Notes under the pieces: generated by a model | What the model was told of the DNA's origin: nothing | Databases searched by the model: none | Seen by the model: the letters and a program-made list of their open reading frames with translations, nothing else | Translations under genes and position numbers: made by a program | Assembly: GCA_963556145.1 (NCBI GenBank) | Contig: OY744470.1 | Span: forward strand, 2,480,001-2,544,000 | From: Hygrocybe punicea | Lineage: Eukaryota; Basidiomycota; Agaricomycetes; Agaricales; Hygrophoraceae | Length of the DNA: 64,000 nt | Direction: 5' to 3' | Part shown: in pieces, positions 55,643 through 64,000 of the stretch | Numbering within the stretch: position 1 is the first letter of the stretch | Layout of the letters: each line of letters opens with the position of its first letter

Positions 55643-57514
55643 TCACCGCCACGGCGCGTGTCGCATCCCCGAAACACCCGTGATGTTCTCCGGATCTACA
55701 GCCGTTGGTGTACTGGGGTAGCGTGCGCAAAGTTGGATGGGTCTGGTTGACACCATCGGCAGAATGTGTGGCGGCTGCAGGGCCATGTAGTAAGGCCGCG
55801 GGGGCAACCGCTCTTCGCGCCTGCTGCGGCTGTCCGCCTGGGCCTGGAATTGCATCTGCATCTGCGCCTGGTCGTGCATCTGGAGGTATCCGTTCATCGT
55901 GGCCTCAGCGCACGGGAAAGCAGGTATGTGTGTGTGCATGTATAGAGGGGCTGTCGGTGGCCTCGGGACGAAGGGGTCAATGTACGAAAAGGCGGAGTGG
56001 ATGGTGGGGTAAGAAGTAAGGTAGGGAGTGTATGGGGCAGGCGCTGGTGCAAAGGGCGGCAGCGAAGGGTGGCCATTCGATGACTGGTTCCTGTTCATTC
56101 GGACGAGTGGCTTCGGGCTGGGGCGCTGGAGCGGCTGGGGTGGCCCCTCGATCCACCCGTCGTCGGAAGACGCACCTGCAGTATCATTCATAAGGGACCA
56201 TGCTAATGGGGAAGCGTAGCGCAGTGAATTTTGTGCGCACGGTGAGAGCAAGTGGTGCCGGCGCATTGCCAGATACAGTGCCCTAGTCTGACGGGCCTTG
56301 CCCCATGTCTCTGGCGCAGCGCGGATCCAGCCATCGCCGTCGTTCTCACAGCTTGTACCTGACAGTGAGGACCAGGACGAGAATGAGTCAGCACCGTCTT
56401 CGGATGTGGGTGGCAGGGAATGTGCGAAGAAGTCGAGCTCCACGCTGTGGGAGGCGGTGCTTGAGCCAGAAGGGGAGCCGGTGGGGCTCGGGCTGTTGCC
56501 CGGACCTGTATCACCAGCGACCGGGAAGTGCATTTTAGCAGGGCTGCGAGGGGAAACGGAAGGGTTTGTGGTAGTGGGTCCGTGAGAGTGCGAGATGGTT
56601 TGTTGGCTGTAGAAGCCTTGCCCGTCTTGCTCGAGAAGCACGCGGGGCGGTGAGGACATGCGTATAGTGGGGTTGAGGGAGGGGAATGTGAAGTTCGTAA
56701 ACGGAGTAGAGGGCCGGCTTGAAGCGAAGTGTTGGTGGTGGGATGAGGGTGTTGGTTGAATTGGAGTTGGGGAAGTGGAGATGAGTGGGGCCGCTGCGTG
56801 GGGAAGGTCGATGCCCAAAGATGCATCTTTGATGACGGTGATTGCACGAGGTGTCTTTGGCAGAGGAGTGGAAGTCCGTTTGGATGAGTGAGAGCCGACA
56901 GGGTCAGTCGTCGAATACGGTATGCGATGCGATGGTGTACTATGAACATTCAGGCTCTTAGAATTATCAGGATCTGGTGCAGGAGAATTATGTCGAAGTC
57001 GAGCTTGAACATCACCGGTCAATGATCGCATTAGTTTCTGCCAATACTCCATGTTCAGTATAATCTGGTCTTCGTCGATGTCTTGACCTAAAAAACGCTG
57101 GTTTCGTTGACCGTAACTGGATTCATCATGCGCACAACCAAATCCCACGTCCATTTCGTACATCGTGAGAGTTTCTGCCGCCGACTTGACCCCAATGCAA
57201 TCTGGATTGAGGTCATGTTCTTCGCTTGGGGCGGTAAGGTGTGCCATCGTAGTGAAGCATTCGCCCTGAAGGTCGCCTGAGAGTGGTGTGGGGATATGAT
57301 GTACGTAAAGGGCGTCATGATAGTAGGGTGGTTTGGCAAAGGAAGAGGGAAGTATGGAGGGGCATAAGGCATGTCCATGCTGCTGAGCACCTGGGTCGGA
57401 TAGGTTGTAAGCCCACGAGACTGCGCTGAAATGAGTACGCCAGGAATCCTGGCCGACGGACTCCTGAGATCGCCCAGCCGCATTGAGATACACATGCTCC
57501 GTAGGGCTTGACAT
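55643..57514 (-). CDS. Hypothetical Ser/Pro-rich protein, 623 aa
   Basis: A single uninterrupted frame of 1872 bases starts MSSPTEHVYLNAAGRSQ. The N-terminal 180 residues include IDEDQIILNMEYWQKLMRSL, a probable short helix. The rest is low-complexity Ser/Thr/Pro with runs such as GNSPSPTGSPSGSSTASHS and a conserved-looking TWGKARQTRALYLAMRRHHL near the middle. The end is Pro/Gln/Met-rich (QMHDQAQMQMQFQAQ). The composition would suit a regulatory or scaffold protein; no DNA-binding domain is seen. Confidence 0.65.
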   Translation of the reverse strand: MSSPTEHVYLNAAGRSQESVGQDSWRTHFSAVSWAYNLSDPGAQQHGHALCPSILPSSFAKPPYYHDALYVHHIPTPLSGDLQGECFTTMAHLTAPSEEHDLNPDCIGVKSAAETLTMYEMDVGFGCAHDESSYGQRNQRFLGQDIDEDQIILNMEYWQKLMRSLTGDVQARLRHNSPAPDPDNSKSLNVHSTPSHRIPYSTTDPVGSHSSKRTSTPLPKTPRAITVIKDASLGIDLPHAAAPLISTSPTPIQPTPSSHHQHFASSRPSTPFTNFTFPSLNPTIRMSSPPRVLLEQDGQGFYSQQTISHSHGPTTTNPSVSPRSPAKMHFPVAGDTGPGNSPSPTGSPSGSSTASHSVELDFFAHSLPPTSEDGADSFSSWSSLSGTSCENDGDGWIRAAPETWGKARQTRALYLAMRRHHLLSPCAQNSLRYASPLAWSLMNDTAGASSDDGWIEGPPQPLQRPSPKPLVRMNRNQSSNGHPSLPPFAPAPAPYTPYLTSYPTIHSAFSYIDPFVPRPPTAPLYMHTHIPAFPCAEATMNGYLQMHDQAQMQMQFQAQADSRSRREERLPPRPYYMALQPPHILPMVSTRPIQLCARYPSTPTAVDPENITGVSGMRHAPWR

Positions 57515-57893
57515 CGGTACTCAGAACTGGACTCGCGACGATTGGTTTCTGGTGCCTTTGTGGCACACAGGGGATCAGCCAAAGATTGCGGGCCTCGTGC
57601 AAATGCACATGGACGATGGCCAATCCGCCAGCCAGGCTCGAGGGTTGTGCGCAGGCTACGATGGGAGCAAGATTAAAGGCAAGATTATCGGTTTGAATCT
57701 TGAGCATAAAAAAATAATAAATAAATGTTGGCAGTTTTCACACGGTACACTTCCACTGGAAACTACGAGCAAGTAAACTATCTGGTAATGGAATATAAGA
57801 CAGAAGCTATGAAGTATGTGGCCAGGGCGAGTGCAATGACAGTGGCAAAGGAGTTGCCAGACATTGTGGAAATTGTCACTGACATTGGCGAAT
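57515..57893. other. Divergent intergenic stretch
   Basis: Promoter region between the Ser/Pro-rich gene (-) and the Sld7-like gene (+). Short open frames run through it but carry no motif. Confidence 0.45.
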
Positions 57894-59409
57894 ATGTTCT
57901 CTTCTAGTCAAACCACCTTCGCGTACCGCCTGCTCTATCGTGGTGCTCTCTCTCTCCCAGACTCCAATCTCCTCTTGGACGGTCTCACCTTTTCAGCCCC
58001 AAGTTCTGGCCTCAATCTCCTCCAGAACCCACTCGCCCTCGCCCTTGAGAGTATGCGCGGCCGACCTTGTCTGTCTTTTGTACGCGTTGAGAAGATGCGG
58101 GATCTCTGGATGGATTTGAGTGGGGACGTTCGTATGTAAGTCCCTTTTACTTCTCCCCTTGTTGTGCTGCTGGAAGCTCGTACCAATCACGACAATTTTG
58201 GCGTCATCTAGGGACATCCACCCACAAGCTGTCCTCTCCCGTATCTACTTTGAAAACACGTTCTGTCTACTACCGTGTAAGTCCCTGTCCATTCAGGGCG
58301 GGCGCAGCGAAGTCGGCGTCAGAGTCGCACTCGGCGATGCTACCAACACCCCCACCTCCTCCAGTGTGTTTCATTATCCGCCCCTGTTCCTCCATGTTCC
58401 CTGCATTCATTGTCTGCTTCCGTAGCATCGCCTGGAACAACCGAGATGATAATTTACACGCGCCCTGCCCCTTCCTCGCCCCAAAATATACAGCCACCAG
58501 TGGCACTGGAGCTCTGCGTGGCGCGCATAACACCCGATCCGCCACCTCCGCGCGTCCGCCTTCCGCGGCCCGACGATCCAACACCGCGTCGTCCACCTCT
58601 CACCTTCGGGGACCCCGCAGGCAAGCGCAGGCGGGTGGGAGATGGGGCCTCGGGGGCTTTGGCTCATGCGGGTGGTGGTAGAGGGAAAGGCAAGAAAGGC
58701 GTACCAGAAGGTAGCGGAAGGTCAGATGTAGTGGCGAACGGAAATACGGATGAGAGTGGAAGCTGTGGACGGGGCGTGGTGCGTGAGCAGACCGGCGTTG
58801 CACGGCTCGGAAGCGGGGTGCGGGTAGGTGTTGGCGCAGACACGGTATTCAAGGTGCCAGTGGTACCCACGAGGGGCAACGCCCGCGTTGGTGTGACGGG
58901 GGATGACTATAATCCAAACTCGAGCACGAGGCTGGTGGGGAATGCTGATGAGGAGATTGAGAAGGCGAATAAGAGCGTGCGTCCTTCCCCATTGCTCGTG
59001 CTGCTTGCGCCTCCCTCACGTCACTCATTACAGCTCCTCAAGAAGACTGCGGTCGCGCAACTCGCAGTGCATGGGGTAGTTCGGACGCACCCCGAGTTCA
59101 CGGAACTGTTTGGGTTCGTGTACCGCGGTGCAGCGTTTGCCTTGGTGCGTTATGTTCCTCTTGGTGGTGGCCTTCATCACCCTTGCTGCTCTATACTTTT
59201 TCGGTGATCTGGCCTTATATTTAGCTGACTACTTACAGCGTGCCGTCGCACAAACGAGCCGGCTCGAGAGGCCCACGGTCCAGCATGCGGTAGAAGCCCA
59301 TGTGCGGATATACGTGCATGGGCTTACGGACTGGGATAGCGGGATCTCCGCGAGTACGGGCATGGATGCCGGAACCATCACTCACACTGTGAAACTTCCA
59401 TCACACTGA
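57894..59409 (+). CDS. Hypothetical protein, possibly Sld7-like (replication initiation)
   Basis: Four exons: 57894-58135, 58212-58276, 58426-59144 and 59239-59409, with consistent phases. The N-terminal part has FAYRLLYRGALSLPDSNLLL and DIHPQAVLSRIYFENTF. The middle is Pro/Arg-rich (RPDDPTPRRPPLTFGD, GKRRRVGDG) and looks disordered and nuclear. The C-terminal part has LLKKTAVAQLAVHGVVRTHP, EFTELFGFVYRGAAFAL and, after an intron, AVAQTSRLERPTVQHAVEAH. This end resembles the Sld7 C-terminal domain as I remember it, in which case the protein would pair with Sld3 at replication origins. The resemblance is by eye only. Confidence 0.55.
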
Positions 59410-59893
59410 CCGACATCATCAAAATCCAAGCTTATCACGCAATACCCTCACCCATACATGTCTCTCTCGTCGACACGATCAAGCCCACCGTATTCAGAAC
59501 TCCCCACTCTCCAATCCCATTCCCGGACCCGCAGACTGAACCGGTGTCAGGAAATAATGCAGAACTCGAGGGGGGGAATATCGTTGGTGAAATGTTGGTG
59601 AGGAAGGCCTTAGGTGCTGAATGTCCACGCCAAGTTTCGGCTATAAAATCGCCATTTTGCATCGATACCAAGCACCGCTCAATAGAGAGGAGAGAGGTTC
59701 TCAAATATCATCGGGCACAGTATATAAATTAGTTATTTGATAGCTAAAAACACGCAATGTGCTCACGCGGCACGACTCAGTACTTCCTGTTCTAGCTCAA
59801 CTGTTATCATCGGTGTGGTGAACTTGAAGAGACACATTAGACAAATTATATTAAGCATCATGAAAAAGTTGGCTCTGTATTGCACAGATGCTT
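59410..59893. other. Intergenic stretch, nothing recognised
   Basis: Convergent spacer. A minus-strand frame at 59435-59704 has no motif or context. Confidence 0.45.
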
Positions 59894-60689
59894 TCACGAT
59901 ATACCGAACGCGTAGGAAGGCGTGGTGCGACTCCTCCTACGCATAGCGTTTGTATTTTCAGTAGGGTAGAGGGTCTCCCATAGTTTTTCAGTGTGAGTGC
60001 CCTTCTCCTTCGTCACGACTACCTCGATAGTAGGCTGTGGAACAGCCTCCCTCTCCAGCATGGCATTGATGTCAACATCGAAGGCATCCGTCGAAGAAAA
60101 ACAACTGAGGGAGTTTATGCTAATGTTTATGGGTGAGCCAGGGCGGGACATGAGGTTAGGGCTCGATGGACGGGGGAAGGGACTCGATGGTGTAGGGCAA
60201 GAGAAGATACCAGCCAAGACAGGGGATCGCGGAGTTGGGCGAATTATGGTTCGAGTAGTGGTGTACGTGCCCTTGTCGATTTTGTCGACTTGGAGGATCT
60301 TGTTGGGGTGGACGTCATCATCAAGTGCGACAGTGGATGGCGGAGAGGTGACGCCAGAGGAGGGTGGACAGAACGAAGAGTATGACGACGAAGAGATATT
60401 CTCTTCAGAAGAGCTTGGCGAACTCGACGGCTCTATTGGCAATTCAACTCTGGCGTGGTCATCCCACGTACTACCAACCCCGGAGACGGGGGTGTTTGGG
60501 GGAACATCAGGGAATTTGACATTGTGCCAGGTGGTCGCTCGAGCGGTGTCTATGCTGAGACAAGGACGAACCTTAAAGATCAGAATGTTAGAGAAAAAGT
60601 GCTCGACAACACGAGGTCTTACTTACGCGGCCTCGCTTAGAAATATCAAAACGTTGCGCGTCCATGATGTCAAAGCGATGGGCTAACAT
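59894..60689 (-). CDS. Hypothetical Ser/Pro-rich protein
   Basis: A short first exon MLAHRFDIMDAQRFDISKRG starts at 60689. It joins through an intron (GTAAGT...TTTAAG) to VRPCLSIDTARATTWHNVKF and PPNTPVSGVGSTWDD, then to a Ser-rich frame (SSSPSSSEENISSSSYS). Conserved-looking parts are HPNKILQVDKIDKGTYTTTR and TEKLWETLYPTEN near the end. About 240 residues, probably disordered. An in-frame ATG at 60770 is an alternative start. Confidence 0.5.
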
Positions 60690-61619
60690 CTTTTCTGGAG
60701 ATAATTCGCAACTAGACTGAGAATGCAAGACGGTGGCGGTGGGATTCTGGGTGCACTCCAAGACCGGCATTTATATGCATTGTAGGTGTGATGAAGCGTC
60801 TAGCTTTGGCCGGTGAGGTGGCCATACCACATTTGGTCCTGGGCCCGTTGCAAGTCCACTGTACTTTGTGCAAAACCGAAGCCACCAGGTCCCAACGCTC
60901 CGGCCATGCCACCGTCAGTCTTGGGTGCCGCACCCAGTCTTCAAGCCTCATAAAGGCGTGGTATCTACAAATATACGTTCAGTCATGTCTGCGATGTCAC
61001 ACTCACTGTTATCACAATGGAGATGGGGACCCACTGCTTCCCATAAATACGATGCCATCGATGGGTTTTAGAGTTGCGATGCGTCCCAAGACTCTATGCG
61101 ATATAAAGGCTGCCATATTCCGACCTGACATTGTTGATTCCGGCAGTTATCGTTTCGTTCCACGCTGCTCAGTGGCAATGATGTAGTTCATGGAGGGTTC
61201 GTCGAATGGCCATTGCGAAGGCAGAGACTTGGAATGATTGATATTCACCTCTGGGTCTGAGTGCAAAGTTAACACAAGAAAAGACCACCCAGGGCCAGCG
61301 AAAGTAATTCGGTATCCGACTCGAGAAACCGTCACGGTCCGGCAAGTTAGTTCCCAGAGCAAAACGAACCGACTTCTCTTGTAGCTACGACTGTCGGGCT
61401 GAACCAACCCCGTACACACCAGGCTCATAGACCTGAAGCTGATATCCCCTCGTGATTGAACCCGGTGTTCGGTGGGATAATATGCGTGGATTTGTAGTTA
61501 CCCTAGATTTTATGAACAGAGGCCCCGCCAGCGAGAGACGAAGTGCTTGGCAAGCGTGGGGAAGTTAAGTTACCAAGGGACATGAAACTTGGACCGTGGT
61601 AGGGTGATCCACCACAGAC
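60690..61619. other. Intergenic stretch without a supported gene
   Basis: A minus-strand frame of 93 residues (61147-61428) and a few plus-strand frames exist but show no domain, signal peptide or splice pattern. The right part must hold the promoter of the aldo-keto reductase gene. Confidence 0.45.
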
Positions 61620-63476
61620 ATGTCGTATCCTCCGACGTACCAGGTCGTCCCGGGCACTGACGGCGCCAAGCCAGCTAGATATATTTTGTCTCAGAGAAAG
61701 AGAATATGTTTAACGACTTTTCTTGCGCTTGCGGCTGTCAGCTATGTCGCCTATTGGGGACTCTCACAACTCCCTAGTGTGCATTTCCAGTTCTCTGAAA
61801 GACCGCATCGAATTCTCTCCTCTCCTACGCTCCCTTCGCATTACACTCTGCCATCTGGTCATGAGATTCCTTCCATTGCTCTCGGTATCGATCAATCCTT
61901 TCCATCTATCGGTAGAACCGAGTGTATCTGAATCATCTCCCCATCCAGGTGTTTGGAAGGCTGGCAGAGACCAAGTTGGGGAGGCAGTAAAGGCAGGCTT
62001 TTTTTTTGTTCTGGCCATTTGCCATTCATAAAGGCTTTGTTAATAAATAAGTCGAACATCGGCTATTGCTAGGCTGCATTGAATGCGGGGTATCGCCATA
62101 TTGATGGAGCTTGGATTTACGGGGTATGTGGCATCTTCTCCAAAATTGAATTCCATGTAGTTGGCTAAAAACAACGACGCAGAACGAAGCTGAAGTTGGC
62201 CAAGCTCTGAGAGAAAGCACTGTCCCTCGGGACCAGATTTGGTTGACCTCGAAGGTATGTTGGAATACATCAATCTCAATCCGACCTCTGTGATGCATGA
62301 TTTGATCTCACCTCCTTCTTATAGCTTTGGAATTCCTTCCACGCGCCTCAAGATATCGAGAATGCTCTCGACGATACACTGGCTAAGCTTGGTACAGACT
62401 ACCTTGATCTGTATCTTATTCATTGGTAGGCACATCTGAAGGGAGCCATAATAAGTCACTAACGATGGTATCCATATTTGATGACATCTGACGCTCTGGT
62501 TTTGTTCTCAAATCCGCAACCGCAACCAATTTTGCGTCATCCAAAGGCCCATCGCAGCGTACCCAGACAGGGGAGGCTACAACAGAGAGTTGACCGCAAA
62601 CCCATACCCTACATGGCAGAAACTCGAAGACATGGTAATACAAGGCAAAGTCAGGAATATTGGGCTCAGCAAGTGCGTGCTGATACCACCAACGTTTGTT
62701 TATTGTTCCTCATGTTGTCACTAGCTTCAATATCCCCAGGTTTGTCTTCCGTCTTTCTCAGATTGTCACTCACCCTGAAGGAAGCTCTTTCGGCCTGGCA
62801 GAGTTCAGAACCTCACAGCAAATCCATTGAGGATCCAACCAGCGGTCAACCAAGTTGAACTCAATTTTTGGAATCCGCAACCTGAATTGCTGAAGGTCTG
62901 TTGGCATATATATACTTTCCTCAGACTTGTATGACCTATGAATTTACTCATTCTATCAACCAGTGGTCGAAGGAAAATGGACTCCTCCTTGAGGCATATT
63001 CACCGCTTGGAAGTGACAAGCAAGTAGGTGCATCGCTTTCCGTGCCAGAGGTATTTATACGTCCTTTTCGCACACGACATTTGTCGATTTCTTTCTTTTT
63101 CCAGGTAAAGGCGATCGCAAACGCACTTGGAATTACACCTGCTCAGGTCATAATTTCATGGCACATTCAGCGGGGAGTGAGTAGTCACTGGTCACCGCTT
63201 GGCGTTGGTCATCGTCAATAATCCTCGGAATCAGACAGTAGTTTTACCAAAAAGTGTGTCACGCTCTCACATACAAGAAAATCTTCATGGTATGTTAGCT
63301 TCATTCCGTTTCTAGACAGATACTTAGTTGCGTTCAACCTAGTTGTGGGGCTTCCGGAAGAATTGTTCGAAAAACTCGAAACGGCCGCTGTTTCCCATAA
63401 ACCAGAAAGAGTCATCAACCCTAGCAAGGAGTGGGAGCTGGGCTTTGATATTTTTGATGACTATCCGGCGGCCTGA
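61620..63476 (+). CDS. Aldo-keto reductase with N-terminal membrane anchor
   Basis: The NADPH-dependent reductase fold is shown by [44 protein letters not shown] (catalytic Asp and Tyr), RDQIWLTSK (Lys), YLDLYLIHW (His), [60 protein letters not shown] and a C-terminal [15 protein letters not shown]. About nine short introns interrupt it. The N-terminus has a hydrophobic helix ([19 protein letters not shown], residues about 31-49) before the barrel, which is unusual for cytosolic family members and suggests membrane attachment. Substrate unknown. Stop at 63474-63476. Confidence 0.85.
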
Positions 63477-63789
63477 CACAGAAACCAAGATGAGTTTGGT
63501 TATAAATCTGAGATGAGTTTGGACGGAATGGCCTGTATTAGGGGAAACATCTATTTGTAACAATGTAGTCGGCATGAATGTGAAGTGAGAATTTGCAACA
63601 GCGGGAGTTGCAGGCAGGCCGCAGGCATGAAGTTGTCCCGACGTACAAGTACAACATATAAATAGGTTATTACACTTATATTTCCTACATCACGAGCACG
63701 AAACTTGAAAAGACAATGTGTTGAATCGCAATCCATCCCAACAATCCCCCCCACAAAAATGACCATCGTGAATCTCCACCCCTGAGAAT
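63477..63789. other. Convergent intergenic spacer
   Basis: Lies between the stops of the reductase gene and the minus-strand gene at the edge. No ORF or repeat of note. Confidence 0.5.
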
Positions 63790-64000
63790 CTATGCCTTTG
63801 TTACATCCCCCGGCGCCTTTTTGACCAAACCTAAAGGCAGACCGTCTTCCAAGCGAGAGAAAGGCCGTTGTGCCTCCCGAAGAAAAGTTGAATTCCAACG
63901 TGTGCGATGTCGCAGGTACAGTAAGAAGAAAGCAGCAAGAACGAGGCCACCAACAATGCCACCAACAACGCCACCAGCGATGGCTCCCTTGTTGATAAAG
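63790..64000 (-). CDS. C-terminal part of a single-pass membrane protein, cut by the window edge
   Basis: The minus strand reads GAIAGGVVGGIVGGLVLAA followed by FFLLYLRHRTRW, a Gly-zipper transmembrane helix with a basic stop-transfer side, then a short cytosolic tail (REAQRPFSRLEDGLPLGLVK) ending at TAG 63792-63790. This is the usual end of fungal surface proteins with a Ser/Thr-rich outer domain; the outer part lies beyond the window. Confidence 0.6.
   Translation of the reverse strand, partial: FINKGAIAGGVVGGIVGGLVLAAFFLLYLRHRTRWNSTFLREAQRPFSRLEDGLPLGLVKKAPGDVTKA

Noticed and set aside
55705..56585. Plus-strand ORFs opposite the Ser/Pro-rich gene
   Set aside because: Shadows of the 623-residue frame; the minus-strand frame is longer and has a better start.
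61147..61428. Minus-strand 93-residue ORF
   Set aside because: No domain, no splice support and no promoter feature; it may be chance.

Overview
The window looks like nuclear DNA of a filamentous basidiomycete, most likely an Agaricomycete. The genes carry many short introns of about 45-70 nt with GT/AG borders. Recognisable products include Rim13/PalB, Kri1, Gep4, an Mdl1-type ABC transporter and glucosidase II, plus families I know mainly from mushroom-forming fungi (TPR-CHAT proteins, BTB proteins with an acidic tail, LRR proteins with an internal membrane segment). All family assignments come from reading the translations; no search was run.

Region 1 (1 to about 22,000) is a nest of transposons. 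It holds two inverted copies of a 1.6 kb LTR (2552-4197, a solo LTR with a 5-bp target duplication, and 4545-6163). It also holds a Copia-type LTR retrotransposon (6187-10797, 5-bp target duplication) whose central part is replaced by a hAT-like non-autonomous element. Four hAT-type non-autonomous elements have visible 8-bp target duplications (1565-2208, 12610-13727, 16631-16950, 20302-21604). A decayed hAT transposase gene (13930-17436) is itself hit by a 302-bp solo LTR and by one of those elements. Nearly all retroelement and transposase reading frames carry stops, mostly TGA at positions where the family has CGA (arginine), which fits C-to-T decay at CpG.

Region 2 (about 22,000 to 36,400) is compact and gene-rich. 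It contains a single-NBD ABC protein (-), a small cysteine-rich secreted protein (+), GEP4 (-) head-to-head with MDL1 (+) (both mitochondrial), a conserved multi-pass membrane protein (+), an LRR protein (+) and KRI1 (-).

Region 3 (about 36,400 to 40,500) has a 69-bp minisatellite and a frameshifted TPR-CHAT pseudogene.

Region 4 (40,500 to 64,000) is again gene-dense. It contains a hypothetical protein (-), a small ORF (+), a secreted or surface protein (-), RIM13/palB (-) with an in-frame stop in the first codons of its MIT domain, a surface protein with a hydrophobic C-terminus (+), a BTB protein (+), a 70-aa COX14-like microprotein (-), glucosidase II alpha (+) and a Nudix hydrolase (+). 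These are followed by a Ser/Pro-rich protein (-), a possible Sld7-like protein (+), a hypothetical protein (-), a membrane-anchored aldo-keto reductase (+) and the end of a single-pass membrane protein (-) cut by the window edge.

Functional themes are mitochondrial membrane biology (GEP4, MDL1, COX14-like), ER glycoprotein processing (glucosidase II), pH signalling (Rim13) and ribosome biogenesis (Kri1). There is no sign of a metabolic gene cluster.
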